A stretch of 64,000 nucleotides of DNA from Symsagittifera roscoffensis. Its lineage: Eukaryota; Xenacoelomorpha; Acoela; Convolutidae. Position numbers and translations under genes: made by a program. The notes below the pieces were generated by a model that was given only the letters and a program-made list of their open reading frames with translations, searched no databases and was not told the DNA's origin. Shown piece by piece: positions 11,847 through 21,366 of the stretch (position 1 is the stretch's first letter; every line of letters starts with the position of its first letter). The DNA lies in the NCBI RefSeq assembly GCF_963678635.1, contig NC_087065.1, positions 26,743,254 to 26,807,253 on the forward strand. The letters run 5' to 3'.

Positions 11847-12435
11847 ATGACAACGGCAAATTTGGGTTTCAAGATGTCATTGCCGGAGGCATTCACCGGT
11901 TCAAATGAGTTTGAAAGCTACTCAACACACTTTAAGCTATTAGCCGAACTGCAATACTGGAAACGTACTGTAGGTTGAACCGAAACTGATGAGCGGCCGC
12001 ATTATTTGGAATTAAGATTGCAGAAATCCGCATTCAAGTTTTACCGTACCCTCGCAGAGGCTACTAGAAATATCTATGATGAGACCGTGAAAACTTTTTC
12101 AAGACATTACAGTGAAAAACTGATGGTCTTCCGCGGACGACTAGCGCGTCGTGTGCAGCAGCCATTTGAAAAATTAACGGATTTCTCGGGTTGAAAGCGC
12201 CAGCAGAGAAGTCCCAGGACATGCGAGATCACTTAGCGCTTCGACGTTTTCTAGAAGAGATCCACCACAGCTAAATTAGATATGAACTCCGCAAGACATT
12301 TGAGGACAAGGACATGAGCATCACGAAAGAGCTATGACAAATGTAGACTGTGTGGGCAAAGTAGTCATTGGACAAAGAACTGCCGTAATTGTTTTTAGTT
12401 GTGGAAGTTCTACTCATATTAAGCGAAGTTGCCCA
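11847..12435 (+). pseudogene. Gypsy gag with two CCHC zinc knuckles, broken
   Basis: The frame opening at the ATG at 11,847 reads MTTANLGFKMSLPEAF and SYSTHFKLLAELQYW, the usual N-terminal wording of gypsy gag. The middle section (12,006-12,194) is rich in K and R. Two zinc knuckles of spacing C-x2-C-x4-H-x4-C are visible: CRLCGQSSHWTKNC at 12,342-12,383, and a second at about 12,390-12,433 that needs a one-base frame change in a T run. Stops lie between the segments, so it is non-functional. Confidence 0.7.
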
Positions 12436-12499
12436 TGGAATAAATGGACGGAACAAACCAACGTAATCAGTGTGCGCTCCACTAACAAAACGAAATTTT

Positions 12500-12800
12500 T
12501 CAATGTGGAGTTACTATTGAAGGTAAAATTGGTAAACAGTGGGAATTGCATTTCTCTCATAAACTTTGACGCGTAAGAACGGCTTGGAAAGCCGAGAAGC
12601 ACAAAAATTTTTAATAGTTAAGTGTTAGTGGCTAACAATTTGGCGTTGAAAATAGTTGGAAGTGTCGATATCAAAATATAAATGAAACCAAAATCCGTAG
12701 AGTTCTCCGAAGAGTTTTTAATAACGGTGGATAACTGCTTATCCTGCCTACTTGGTTTGGATTTCATGATAGATTAAGAGTGTATTCTAGGCATTGATAA
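12500..12800 (+). pseudogene. Gypsy retropepsin remnant with active-site Asp changed
   Basis: The segment reads VNSGNCISLINF near 12,532-12,567, where retropepsins have DSG or DTG, so the catalytic Asp is replaced by Asn. About 60 codons on, LSCLLGLDFM matches the conserved flap-side GLDFL block. Stop codons lie between. It sits between the zinc knuckles and the RT, the expected place for a gypsy protease. Confidence 0.55.
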
Positions 12801-13369
12801 ACAATTGCTCTACAGTACGAAACATCGGACAGCGCTACCTATATCAGTACAAACAACGACCGGTAACCGAACTTTTGCAACAGCAGAGAGGAATGCAAGA
12901 ATCCCCGGCAGAAATGAAAAACTAGTAGAGATTGTCATCAAGGATGAAAACGGTACCGTCCTCAATAGCCCAGTAGATTTAATCAAAGGAATAGAGGCAA
13001 AAAACCGGACTACTGGTAGCTGATTCACTGGTTAGTGTGCGCTGAGGAATTGAAGGTACTGAACGCGCGAAATGAAGCTATTAAAATATACCATGCCAGC
13101 AAAATTGCTGATTATAACAATTTGAGAAATCAAATTCAAGTAAGCGGACTCTTTAGTCTCAAATAACAACCGCAATATCTGGAGCCCTTTGAAATTGGCA
13201 AACACGTTATTCTGGATGGTAAAAAATTGTCATCTAAAGAAACAAAAAAGTACGGATAATTTTTGATGAAAATAACCGGGTCTTTTCACGCAGCTCAACG
13301 GACCTAGTGTCTTCGATAAAATCAAACGTAAAACGAAGTTAGACGCTTACAAAGCCATTTCGGCGGGCA

Positions 13370-14140
13370 TAGGGAAGTATGAATTTTGAAAAGCGGAAAG
13401 CCATGAAAAAGATCGTGGAGGATTTACAAAAATGTACAAAAAGGCGACCTTGTTGAACCAACTCACACTAATTGAGCAGCCCCATCCAAACTTGTTATGA
13501 AAAAAGACGGACCGCACATATTAGTAGTTGATTACAGAGGATTGAACAATCAGATCAAAAAAACAAGCTGGTCCCTACCAAAGATAAGCGTTGTCATCGA
13601 CTCGTTGGATGGTAATTTTTTCTTTTCCAATATTGATTTAATTTCTGGTTAATTTCAAATGGCGCTAGATTAACACTCGCAAAATCTTACTGCCTTTATA
13701 ACGCCGATGGGTGTCTATAAGTAAAAAAGGCTACCGATGGGTCTCGCTCGAGCGCCAGGAGCATTTCAAAATTTAAAGGAGTTAATACTGAGTGGATTAT
13801 TGTACAAAATTGTTTTGTTGTACCTAGAGGACATTGTAATCTTGGGTAGAACACTTGAAGAACATCTAGATAGGCTGGAACATTTTTTGTGTCGACTGGA
13901 AGAAGCTGGGTTAAAAAATAAAATGAATCGAAATATAGGTTCTTTCCAAGGAAATTTCATTTTCGTGGACATATTGTGCCGAACAACGGCGTAGAAGTTG
14001 ATCCGGAAAAGATAAACGCAGTGAAAGACATGAAGAATCCTCACAATATCAAACAACTGTGGCGGTATTGGGACTCATTAGATTCTACTGAAAATTTATT
14101 TAAGTGTGTGGAAAGACAGCGAAACCACTTTACAAACTCA
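13370..14140 (+). pseudogene. Gypsy reverse transcriptase, broken
   Basis: Scattered palm pieces are visible in several frames. The best block is 13,737-13,920, where APGAFQNL is followed by LYLEDIVILGRTLEEHLDRL. The YxDD catalytic box is changed to YLED. Downstream 13,976-14,050 reads NNGVEVDPEKINAVKDM, the thumb block that follows the palm in gypsy RTs. It is clearly inactive. Confidence 0.75.
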
Positions 14141-14149
14141 CTAATTAGA

Positions 14150-14590
14150 GCCAAAAAATCATTCTTAACGAAACTCGCAAAGAAGCATTGAAGGAACTGA
14201 AAGAAAAACTGCAGAAAGCACCAATACTGGGATATCCGAATTATGAAGAAATGTATACCTTAACAACGGAGGCTTCATTAACTGGGATCGCGGCGATATT
14301 AAAAAAACAGCAGCAAGACATAGATCGAGTTATTGCGTACGCCGGCAAAACACTGGATGAAGGACAGCGAAATTACTCCGTTACCAAAAAGGAACTATAC
14401 CCACTCGTTCATTTCACGTAATTTTTCCAGAACCATCTGTTGAGACGAAATATCTTAATAATTAAGGATCACAGAAACTTAACGGGGCGTTTTTGCTTCA
14501 AGGAGCCAGATGGCATAATAGCTAGATGGTTGGAACACCACGGAAGTTCCAATCCGAAATCAAGCAGAAAGTGTGAAAGAAGATTCCACT
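14150..14590 (+). pseudogene. Gypsy RNase H domain, broken
   Basis: 14,188-14,421 reads KAPILGYPNYEEMYTLTTEA, then SLTGIAAIL, DRVIAYAGKTLDEGQRNYS and VTKKELYPLVHF, followed after a stop by KDHRNLTG and EPDGIIARWLEHH. The first catalytic Asp (TDAS in the family) is TEAS here. The Glu in KKEL and the Asp in KDHR are present. It follows the RT block on the same strand. Confidence 0.75.
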
Positions 14591-14779
14591 CTTAGACTGC
14601 TTATCGAGGGTTCCAAATACTACTGAGGGGGCGGTTAATCAAATAGGAAAAGCACCAGATATTTTGAAGAAATTCTTTGAACAAACCCTGAAATTACGAA
14701 CGGTTCAACTGAAATCTAGTATAAAAGGAACGGAAAACAGCTGGGTGTAAAACGGAGAGAGGCTGGAGAAAAACGTGGC

Positions 14780-15530
14780 TCCTCAATGAGTTTATGGAAG
14801 TTATAGATAGATTTCAAAATTTGCTTTTGTAAACGACAAATTAAAAAGAAAGAAACTGACCAAAGAACATTCTATCTTAGTCCAAATTGTTGTGACGCCA
14901 GTTTTTGTGGAGGAAATGCCCGTTTTGCCACGTGAAAATTGTTGTTTTTCGGTTACGAAAAGACTTCTCAGCGTACTCAAGAAAGGTTTTACTGGCCTGG
15001 AATGAGTCAGGATATAAAAATTGGGCTATTAGAAGAAACCTAGCCAGAATTATAAACATCCACTGTAGACATAGAAGCCAAACCATTCATTTTGGCAGGT
15101 AGCGTTAGACATTAAGGGACCGCTACCGGAATCAGAGGGTTTCAAGTATATTTTACTATTCGGAGATCATTTCTCAAAGTGGTTCGATGCGGCACCACTT
15201 CAAGACCAAGAAGCAAAGACAGTAGCTAAAACCTTGGTCAATATATAGATTTGCTCAGCGACAAGGGATCAAAATTTTCGAAAACCTGTGTTCCGGACTG
15301 GGAATTGATAGAACTAGCACAACATAAAACCATCCTCACGAAAACGCAATGATTGAAAGAACCAACAGAAAAATCGTAGAATTCTTGCCTAAATATGTGG
15401 GAGAAAACCACAATGACTAGGCCAAATATCTTCAAATAGTTTTGATGGCTTATAGATTTTCAATTCGTGCAGTGACAAACTACAGTCCGGACCCACCGGC
15501 GAATCAAGGAGATGCGTAGGAAGTATAACA
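14780..15530 (+). pseudogene. Gypsy integrase, broken
   Basis: Remnants include CPFCHVK near 14,925 (zinc-binding HHCC region), FYWPGM-like wording near 14,990 in another frame, LPESEGFKYILLFGDHFSKW across about 15,128-15,184, and NAMIERTNRKIVEFLPKY with LQIVLMAYRFSI at 15,340-15,465. These match the order of gypsy integrase: zinc finger, catalytic core, then the NGMVER-type block. Multiple stops make it inactive. Confidence 0.65.
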
Positions 15531-15619
15531 GCTCCCAAAGTACCGTTCAGAGGAAACGAAAAAACGGGATCCTTATCTAAGGCACCTAGTCCTGTAAATG
15601 ACGTTAATAATGAATCACT

Positions 15620-17297
15620 GAATGGAATGGGAAATAATAAATGCAAGAATCCTAGAAAACCAAGTGAATGGTCTGCACCTAAATGATTGGGGGACTAATT
15701 GTTTTATAAAGACCACGATGATGATAATGATGATAATAGTAGCGATGTTTTTGCTTACGCAATTTACTCGTGAAAACAAAAAACATAAATATGCTCATCA
15801 CGGAAAACAAAGAAAACAAAGAAGCGTTCTTCGATGAGTTAATCATCATATTTATATGCTTAGGAAAACTAACTAACGAAACTTTAACCGCATATGATGT
15901 TGAAAACAATGTTAAGACTGAAAGATTATCCTTGAGCAAAAATAGCATTGTCCTCAGATAAAAGGGAAACCAGAAACGCTTAAAAGCATGGAACAAATAT
16001 TGAAGTCGCTAGCATCAGAAGTAACGCTTAACTACTGCGTGTATTTGGCGTCAGATTCAGTGACAGCACTTAACAAAAGCAGCTGGTGTGATGATGCAAC
16101 ATACCTGCTTAACATTCCAAGCTTATTCCTACTTTCTATCAACTGAGTGAATCAGGCTGTGAGAAATTGTGGGTTAGAAAACAGGTTAAAACTCCAGGCA
16201 CTGAAAACGAGGAAATTAATACACCTCGGGAGAAAGTGGATAGCATCCTAGCATCAGAGACTTCAAATAATTTCAGAGCAAAATTGAAAAAAAAAACTTT
16301 CACGAGGAAAGGGAACAATAGAGGTGTTACATAAGTATATCCACATTAGTGAATTTTGAAATAATAACTATTTTTCTAAAAAAGATTATTGGCTCAGTTC
16401 TGAACTAACAATTGGGACCTTGAATGCACAAGTAAAAATCGCAAGTTCTGGAAATGTGTTGGTTTTTGAGAACCCAACCCAACAGTAATGGCACAAGTGA
16501 GAATGTGGGGTGACGTACATAACTCGATTTGGTAACTTACAAAAACGATGTGAAAACAACTGGAGGACCAATTTTTTTTCGTTAGCAAAACTTTCGAACT
16601 CAAGTAGCGTTTTGTCTTTGACAACAAAAAATAATAACTTCCTATCAGGGCAGATTGAAAGTTCCAGAAAAAAAAGGACTTTTGCTGTTCAAGTTTTATG
16701 GGATCACACCGTAATTCAGGTTGTAATCATGAATAAAACGAATCAGCTTTCTATATATTTAGCATCTGAGGAAACCACGTTTGATTTAGCAGCAAAATTT
16801 GAGGGATTAACCACTAATCATGTAATACAGAGTGAACTGGATACGTTTCTCACCTGGGAATTTTTAACAAATGAAAACATACTGCGTATTCTAAAAAACA
16901 CAAATGTGACATAGGTGATAGTATATGGCCTTTAGCAAAAGAAACCGATAACAGAGAAAAAATTTTTTATAGAAAAAAAAACGTCTCGAGGTTACCACTC
17001 CGAAAACGCTTGGGGTTTTTTTGTACATACAACAGTGTGCAAAAATACAGGTCAAACTCGCCGAAATATTGTTCTGTAAGGAAGAAATTTCGGTGGAAGT
17101 TAAAAATGTTGGCAGTGAGTCGTACATAAGATTTATGGATCCAATCAGCAGAGTAATTTATTGCAATTATACTCTCACGCTGTGCAATAGAGTCTATCCT
17201 AATGCTTTTGTATTAAGTAATGGGTCAAGGGTATTATATGTAAAACAACAGAAGTTGATTCGCACGCCAAAAGAAAATGGAGAAACCGGCAAAAATA
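15620..17297 (+). pseudogene. Env-like third ORF of the gypsy element, broken and cut by gap
   Basis: After the integrase comes a frame with a hydrophobic run rich in M, I and V (about 15,712-15,765), suited to a signal or membrane segment. Several broken frames follow, including 16,510-16,914. The final open part (17,021-17,297) has spaced cysteines and ends NAFVLSNGSRVLYVKQQ before the N gap. Its position and the cysteine-rich ectodomain-like wording suggest an envelope-type protein of an errantivirus-like element. That assignment is an inference and no intact protein remains. Confidence 0.5.
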
Positions 17298-17497
17298 NNN
17301 NNNNNNNNNNNNNNNNNNNNNNNNNNNNNNNNNNNNNNNNNNNNNNNNNNNNNNNNNNNNNNNNNNNNNNNNNNNNNNNNNNNNNNNNNNNNNNNNNNNN
17401 NNNNNNNNNNNNNNNNNNNNNNNNNNNNNNNNNNNNNNNNNNNNNNNNNNNNNNNNNNNNNNNNNNNNNNNNNNNNNNNNNNNNNNNNNNNNNNNNN
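17298..17497. other. Assembly gap of exactly 200 N
   Basis: A round-number gap, so probably a scaffolding placeholder of unknown true size. It separates the gypsy env-like frame from the truncated LRR gene, and it defines the outer edge of the left arm of the inverted duplication. A naive ORF caller joins the two sides into one false 620-residue protein. Confidence 0.98.
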
Positions 17498-18883
17498 GTT
17501 CCTGCAATTCCGAACCAAAATGTCCCCAATATATCAGACACAGTCAAGCTCAAACACAAGGCAAAAGGCGACAGTAAACAAGAGCACATATCGAAGGCCG
17601 GAAAAGTGAAGACAAGTAATTTTAAGGCGATAGTTTCCAACATAACGGTAGAAGAGATTTTGGAAAAGGCAGGAGAGTCAGATACAAAGGCAGTTGAGTC
17701 AGTCAATTTACACGCTTGTGGGATCACAAAAATTGTACACATGGAGAAATTTTTCAATTTGAAGGCGCTAGATCTTTCCTGTAACGCCATCACAAAAATA
17801 GAGAACCTTACAAACTCGGCGCTGAAAGATCTGAAGCTGTACGGAAACATGATTTCGTCAGTTTCAGGACTTGTTGATCTGACCAATTTGGAAACAATAT
17901 CTTTGCAACATAATAAAATCAATTCGATTAGTGACGGTTTTGCATCCCAGAAAAAGCTCAAGTCGCTACGACTTGACAGTAATCATTTGACACATATTGA
18001 GCCACGAGATTTCAACTACTGTCGCAACTTAGAAAGTTTGGATATCAGTTACAACTTTCTTGAAAGTCTTTCTGCGCTCAAGTTTGCCTCTGTTTTGAAT
18101 GACCTTTCAGCCATTGGGAATCGTCTGAGGAAAGTTGACTGCAGTGGCAATGTTACTCTGGTAGAGTTAGATCTGTCTTTCAACCAAATCGAAGATGCTT
18201 CTGGCATTTCATGCCTGGTAAATTTGCAAGTTTTGAAGCTGACCAATAACAAAATTTCCTCATTGAAACCGCTTGGAGATCTGAAAAAGCTAGCAGAGCT
18301 TCACATGGGTACGAATTTACTCACCAACTTAAATTACATTCGAAAACAATTTCCGAATTTAGACTACTTGGACGTGAGAAAAAACAATATTGCAGACTGG
18401 AAGCATTTTGAATACCTTAAATTCTGTCCATCTGTCAGAGAAATCTATATTGAAGGTAACCCGTGTGTTGTCGACTTCACAAATGAAGACAGAAAAGCAC
18501 TGAAGCAGGTGTTGCCAAAGATGGAAATGGTCGACGGGACTTACCTTGCCGCGAAAGACGAGCAATCGGCAATGTATGCCAAGAGGGCGGCTAGTGCCTC
18601 AACTGCGATTACCGTTCGTCAATTGGAAAACGAGATCAACAGTTTGTCGATTAATTTGGACGAAAATGAGCGGAACATTCTTCGGACATTCGATTCCATT
18701 CGAGGACTGATGGATACCTTGCCTTTGCACCCTCCGAGAATCTCTGAGGCAAATCATCTGCCCCCTGAGTTAAGAGGCAGTCAGCCTGGTACTTCAAGAA
18801 TTGGTTCTGCTAGGAATAGCAGTAGGACTAGACTAGAAGAAGCAAAATTGTTTGCAGCTTCTATGAGCGTAGATGACGATTAA
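17498..18883 (+). CDS. SDS22-like leucine-rich-repeat protein, left copy (5' end lost in gap)
   Basis: 461 codons plus stop. By comparison with the complete right-arm copy, the first seven residues lie in the gap. About ten leucine-rich repeats of roughly 22 residues occupy most of the protein (for example LKALDLSCNAITKIENL, LETISLQHNKINSISD, LVELDLSFNQIEDASG, LDYLDVRKNNIADW). An LRR cap follows (IYIEGNPCVVD, then ALKQVLPKMEMVDGTYL). The C-terminal tail has a helical section and is rich in Ser and Arg, with no catalytic motif. Such proteins are protein-binding scaffolds, many of them ciliary or phosphatase-associated, but I cannot name an ortholog. There are no introns in the visible part. 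Confidence 0.9.
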   Translation, partial: VPAIPNQNVPNISDTVKLKHKAKGDSKQEHISKAGKVKTSNFKAIVSNITVEEILEKAGESDTKAVESVNLHACGITKIVHMEKFFNLKALDLSCNAITKIENLTNSALKDLKLYGNMISSVSGLVDLTNLETISLQHNKINSISDGFASQKKLKSLRLDSNHLTHIEPRDFNYCRNLESLDISYNFLESLSALKFASVLNDLSAIGNRLRKVDCSGNVTLVELDLSFNQIEDASGISCLVNLQVLKLTNNKISSLKPLGDLKKLAELHMGTNLLTNLNYIRKQFPNLDYLDVRKNNIADWKHFEYLKFCPSVREIYIEGNPCVVDFTNEDRKALKQVLPKMEMVDGTYLAAKDEQSAMYAKRAASASTAITVRQLENEINSLSINLDENERNILRTFDSIRGLMDTLPLHPPRISEANHLPPELRGSQPGTSRIGSARNSSRTRLEEAKLFAASMSVDDD

Positions 18884-19369
18884 GCTTCTCAAAAACTTGG
18901 ACTAGGAAAAGTTTGAAATAGCTTCTGAGCGTGCAGAAAATATTTTTCTACGCGTGTGTATGTAAATATGTTCATATGTACAAAAACAGCTTTAGAATTA
19001 ATTGAAGTTTTCATAATTATGCATCACCGCTTTAAATAACTGACAAAGGTTTTTTTCGCAAAGAGAGGTGAGTTAGCAACATTCCTTACAACTCGCACAG
19101 CAACGAGCTATTTAGATTAAACGCTTTAATGCTCTACTATATGGTAACTTTTGTAACTAGGTTTTTCAAATTTACACTTCGGCTGGTTTTTTTTGTTAAA
19201 AGTCAAGTTTCGACTATTTAGCTAAAAGACCAAACTCTTTATGATTATTTTGAGCACTGGGATAATTAAGGCGCGATATAATTCGTCCTGTTAAAGCGTA
19301 AGCGGCCAATTATATCATTTCAAATTGAAATGAAGACAGTAATTTGGCTTGTTGATACCGTTACATGTC

Positions 19370-19460
19370 ACTTTGCCCCAAGTCACCTTGTCCCAACTTG
19401 TCCTGTTGCAACTTGCCCAACTTGTCCTGTTGCAACTTGCCCAACATGACAACCTGTCCA
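19370..19460. repeat. Short tandem repeat, 24-bp unit
   Basis: The unit CTTGTCCTGTTGCAACTTGC plus CCAA occurs twice in full, flanked by shorter relatives (CACCTTGTCCCAA, CATCTTGTCCCAG). On the minus strand it spells KLQQDKLG repeats. That 60-90 codon frame looks like a by-product of the repeat, not a gene. The same array is at about 41,250-41,345. Confidence 0.7.
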
Positions 19461-20764
19461 ATGCCATCTTGTCCCAGATAATAAATGAAACTGGCCGCAG
19501 ATACTTTGACATCCTCGTAGAACATAATGCCGGCAAAAAGATACAAAGATAGCCGGTTACTGTGCAAGTAGCACGGAATGTTACCACCACAGTCTTAAAA
19601 AATACAACAATAAATTTTTGTCAAATTGGTGTCCTTTTTTTCGGCGTGAAGTGATAAAAAAAGAGCTGAACGAAAAAAAAATAGAGATAAGGCATATTCG
19701 ACAGTCTTAGTGAAGTAACCTACGTGAAAAAAGAATTTTTTAATAGAAAAACAATAAAAAATCAAAGAAAAAATTGTTTCAAGTTTTTTTTTGATTTTTG
19801 AAGTTTTTGATTCCAAAATAGCGCTTAAATACTCAAAGAAACCAACGTTACTGGAGTAAAAATAAGTTAATACGTTTTAAATTAAGCTATTGTAAGCTTT
19901 TAAGTTATCAAAGTAAGCTATTGTAAGCCTGCTCGCTCGCTTTGGTCGCTCGAATTAGGACGAAAAACAAAATTTCAAACCGGTTTTTCTCGACGATGGG
20001 ATTTTTTTTTGAAATTTTTAACGTCATTCGAATCACGACTGTATGGGCTTTAGTATGAGATATCACTCAGCTCTCTCAGATGATTATTTGTGGTAGCCTA
20101 TTTTGCTTGGAAAACAAAAAATAGAAAAAACTGAAACACCCGAATACTAAGTTCCTCCCCATTTTTCAAGTGGTCGTGACCAAATTTTTTTGTAGAATAA
20201 TTAGCCTTGAAACAAAATACGGAATCATTAAAAAATGTGCTGCGTCAAAGTGAGTTCAAAGCATGCATGAACAAATTGAAAGCCGCAAAATTGAAAGACG
20301 CTAAATACATCTTTTGTATTTACACAGCATGTAAGGGGTTAAAGAAAAACAAAACTAAAAGAAAATTTTTTCCCTCCTAATATATTGATTCTTTTCAGCT
20401 CTAAGAGGCAATCAGAACAATCAGTGCTTTTTCTTGATATACGAGCAGTCTTGTTCAGTTTTATTTTTAAATTTTTCAGTCATTATTTTCGAGTTCACAG
20501 TGAAATTCTGATTTGCGCTCTCTATGACTGAGGAAAACAAAATGTCAAGACACCTTAACTCCATGAGATCCATAAGCTTTCGTATAATTAAAGTAGAAAG
20601 TATTTTCAAAATAGATTAGTTATGAGTTTGCGTAACTAAAATATTTGAGTAAGAAGGAGGTTCACAGAGTTAATCTGTTCGGAGAAAAATCAGTCGTGTT
20701 TTTTTCCAATTGTACCTTGGATTTGTCACTAATTCCAGTCATGGTAGTTGGTGATTAATAAAAG

Positions 20765-20783
20765 TTTTGGTCGTTTTTTTTCA
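20765..20783 (+). promoter_or_regulatory. Splice-acceptor-like site before dUTPase ATG
   Basis: A pyrimidine-rich run ending TTTTTTTCAG stands seven bases before the ATG. Either a 5'UTR intron or spliced-leader trans-splicing would explain it. The LRR gene and SNU13 have similar sites close to their ATGs. Confidence 0.5.
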
Positions 20784-20790
20784 GGCCATA

Positions 20791-21366
20791 ATGTCAACCA
20801 CTGTCGCTGAATTGCAAGCTGCTGTTGAATCACCTGCCAAGAAGCGAAACCTTGAAAGTACCCGGGAGCCTCTTACCACTGTTCCAAATGGTCAAGATAT
20901 GACTCAGGCATCTACGGATACGCAATCTACTCAGTTTAATCCAATACTCCGGGTTGAGTTGATGAACCAAGATGCTCAAATGCCAGTGAGGGGTTCTGAA
21001 AAGTCAGCCGGATACGATTTGTTCAGCGCCGTTGATGTAACCATACCAAAAAGAGGAAAGCAGTTGGTCTCAACTGGGATCAAAATCATGTTACCAGAAA
21101 ATTGCTATGGACGTATTGCACCTAGGTCCGGTCTGGCCGTGAAGCATGCACTGGATGTTGGCGCTGGAGTAGTTGACGAAGACTATCGAGGTGAGATCAA
21201 AGTTGTGATGTTCAATTTGTCCGATGAGGATTTCCTGGTCACGAAAGGCATGCGAATTGCTCAATTAGTGTGTGAACGAATTTGGTACCCCTCAATTGAA
21301 AAAGTAGATTCGGTTGACGAAACTAAGAGAGGTGAAGGAGGTTTTGGATCAACTGGCACAAAATGA
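20791..21366 (+). CDS. DUT: Deoxyuridine 5'-triphosphate nucleotidohydrolase (dUTPase), left copy
   Basis: 191 residues. Hydrolyses dUTP to dUMP and pyrophosphate, which keeps uracil out of DNA and supplies dUMP for dTMP synthesis. All five motifs of the trimeric family are intact: I KSAGYDLFSA (71-80), II PRSGLA (111-116), III GAGVVDEDYRGE (124-135), IV RIAQLV (155-160) and V RGEGGFGSTG (180-189). An N-terminal extension of about 50 residues contains PAKKRN, a possible nuclear signal. I chose the ATG at 20,791 over the upstream in-frame ATG at 20,767 because TTTTTTTCAG lies between them, an acceptor-like site just before GCCATAATG. The right-arm copy encodes the same protein. Confidence 0.95.
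   Translation: MSTTVAELQAAVESPAKKRNLESTREPLTTVPNGQDMTQASTDTQSTQFNPILRVELMNQDAQMPVRGSEKSAGYDLFSAVDVTIPKRGKQLVSTGIKIMLPENCYGRIAPRSGLAVKHALDVGAGVVDEDYRGEIKVVMFNLSDEDFLVTKGMRIAQLVCERIWYPSIEKVDSVDETKRGEGGFGSTGTK

Larger units (their letters stand above)
11430..17297 (+). mobile_element. Degraded Ty3/gypsy retrotransposon with env-like third ORF
   Basis: Blocks follow the gypsy order gag, zinc knuckles, protease, RT, RNase H, integrase, then an env-like region, with stops and frameshifts in every domain. The right end is cut by the assembly gap at 17,298, so no 3' LTR is visible. I found no obvious 5' LTR; an untested candidate for its end lies near 11,430-11,480, just before the gag start. Confidence 0.8.
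18884..20790. other. Intergenic between LRR gene and dUTPase; short repeats
   Basis: No gene is seen. It contains the 24-bp tandem repeat listed separately, the palindrome CATTTCAAATTGAAATG near 19,316-19,332 and a doubled AAGCTATTGTAAGC near 19,883-19,929. The region is repeated at 39,913-41,850 in the right arm. The pyrimidine tract and AG at its right end (20,773-20,783) look like a splice acceptor for the dUTPase. Confidence 0.5.

Noticed and set aside
17194-17961. 255-codon minus-strand ORF through the gap
   Set aside because: Antisense shadow of the LRR gene, extended by N.
17021-18883. A single 620-residue protein spanning the N gap
   Set aside because: The frame passes through 200 N. 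The left part is gypsy env-like and the right part is the LRR gene, whose true start is seen in the right arm seven codons before the gap edge.
19315-19590. Minus-strand ORFs with KLQQDKLG or SCNRTSW repeats
   Set aside because: They arise from a 24-bp tandem repeat, and two frames give equally periodic proteins. No domain or conserved start.
20767-20790. Upstream in-frame ATG giving a 199-residue dUTPase
   Set aside because: The extra codons run through a T-rich acceptor-like tract ending in CAG, so they are probably intron or outron.
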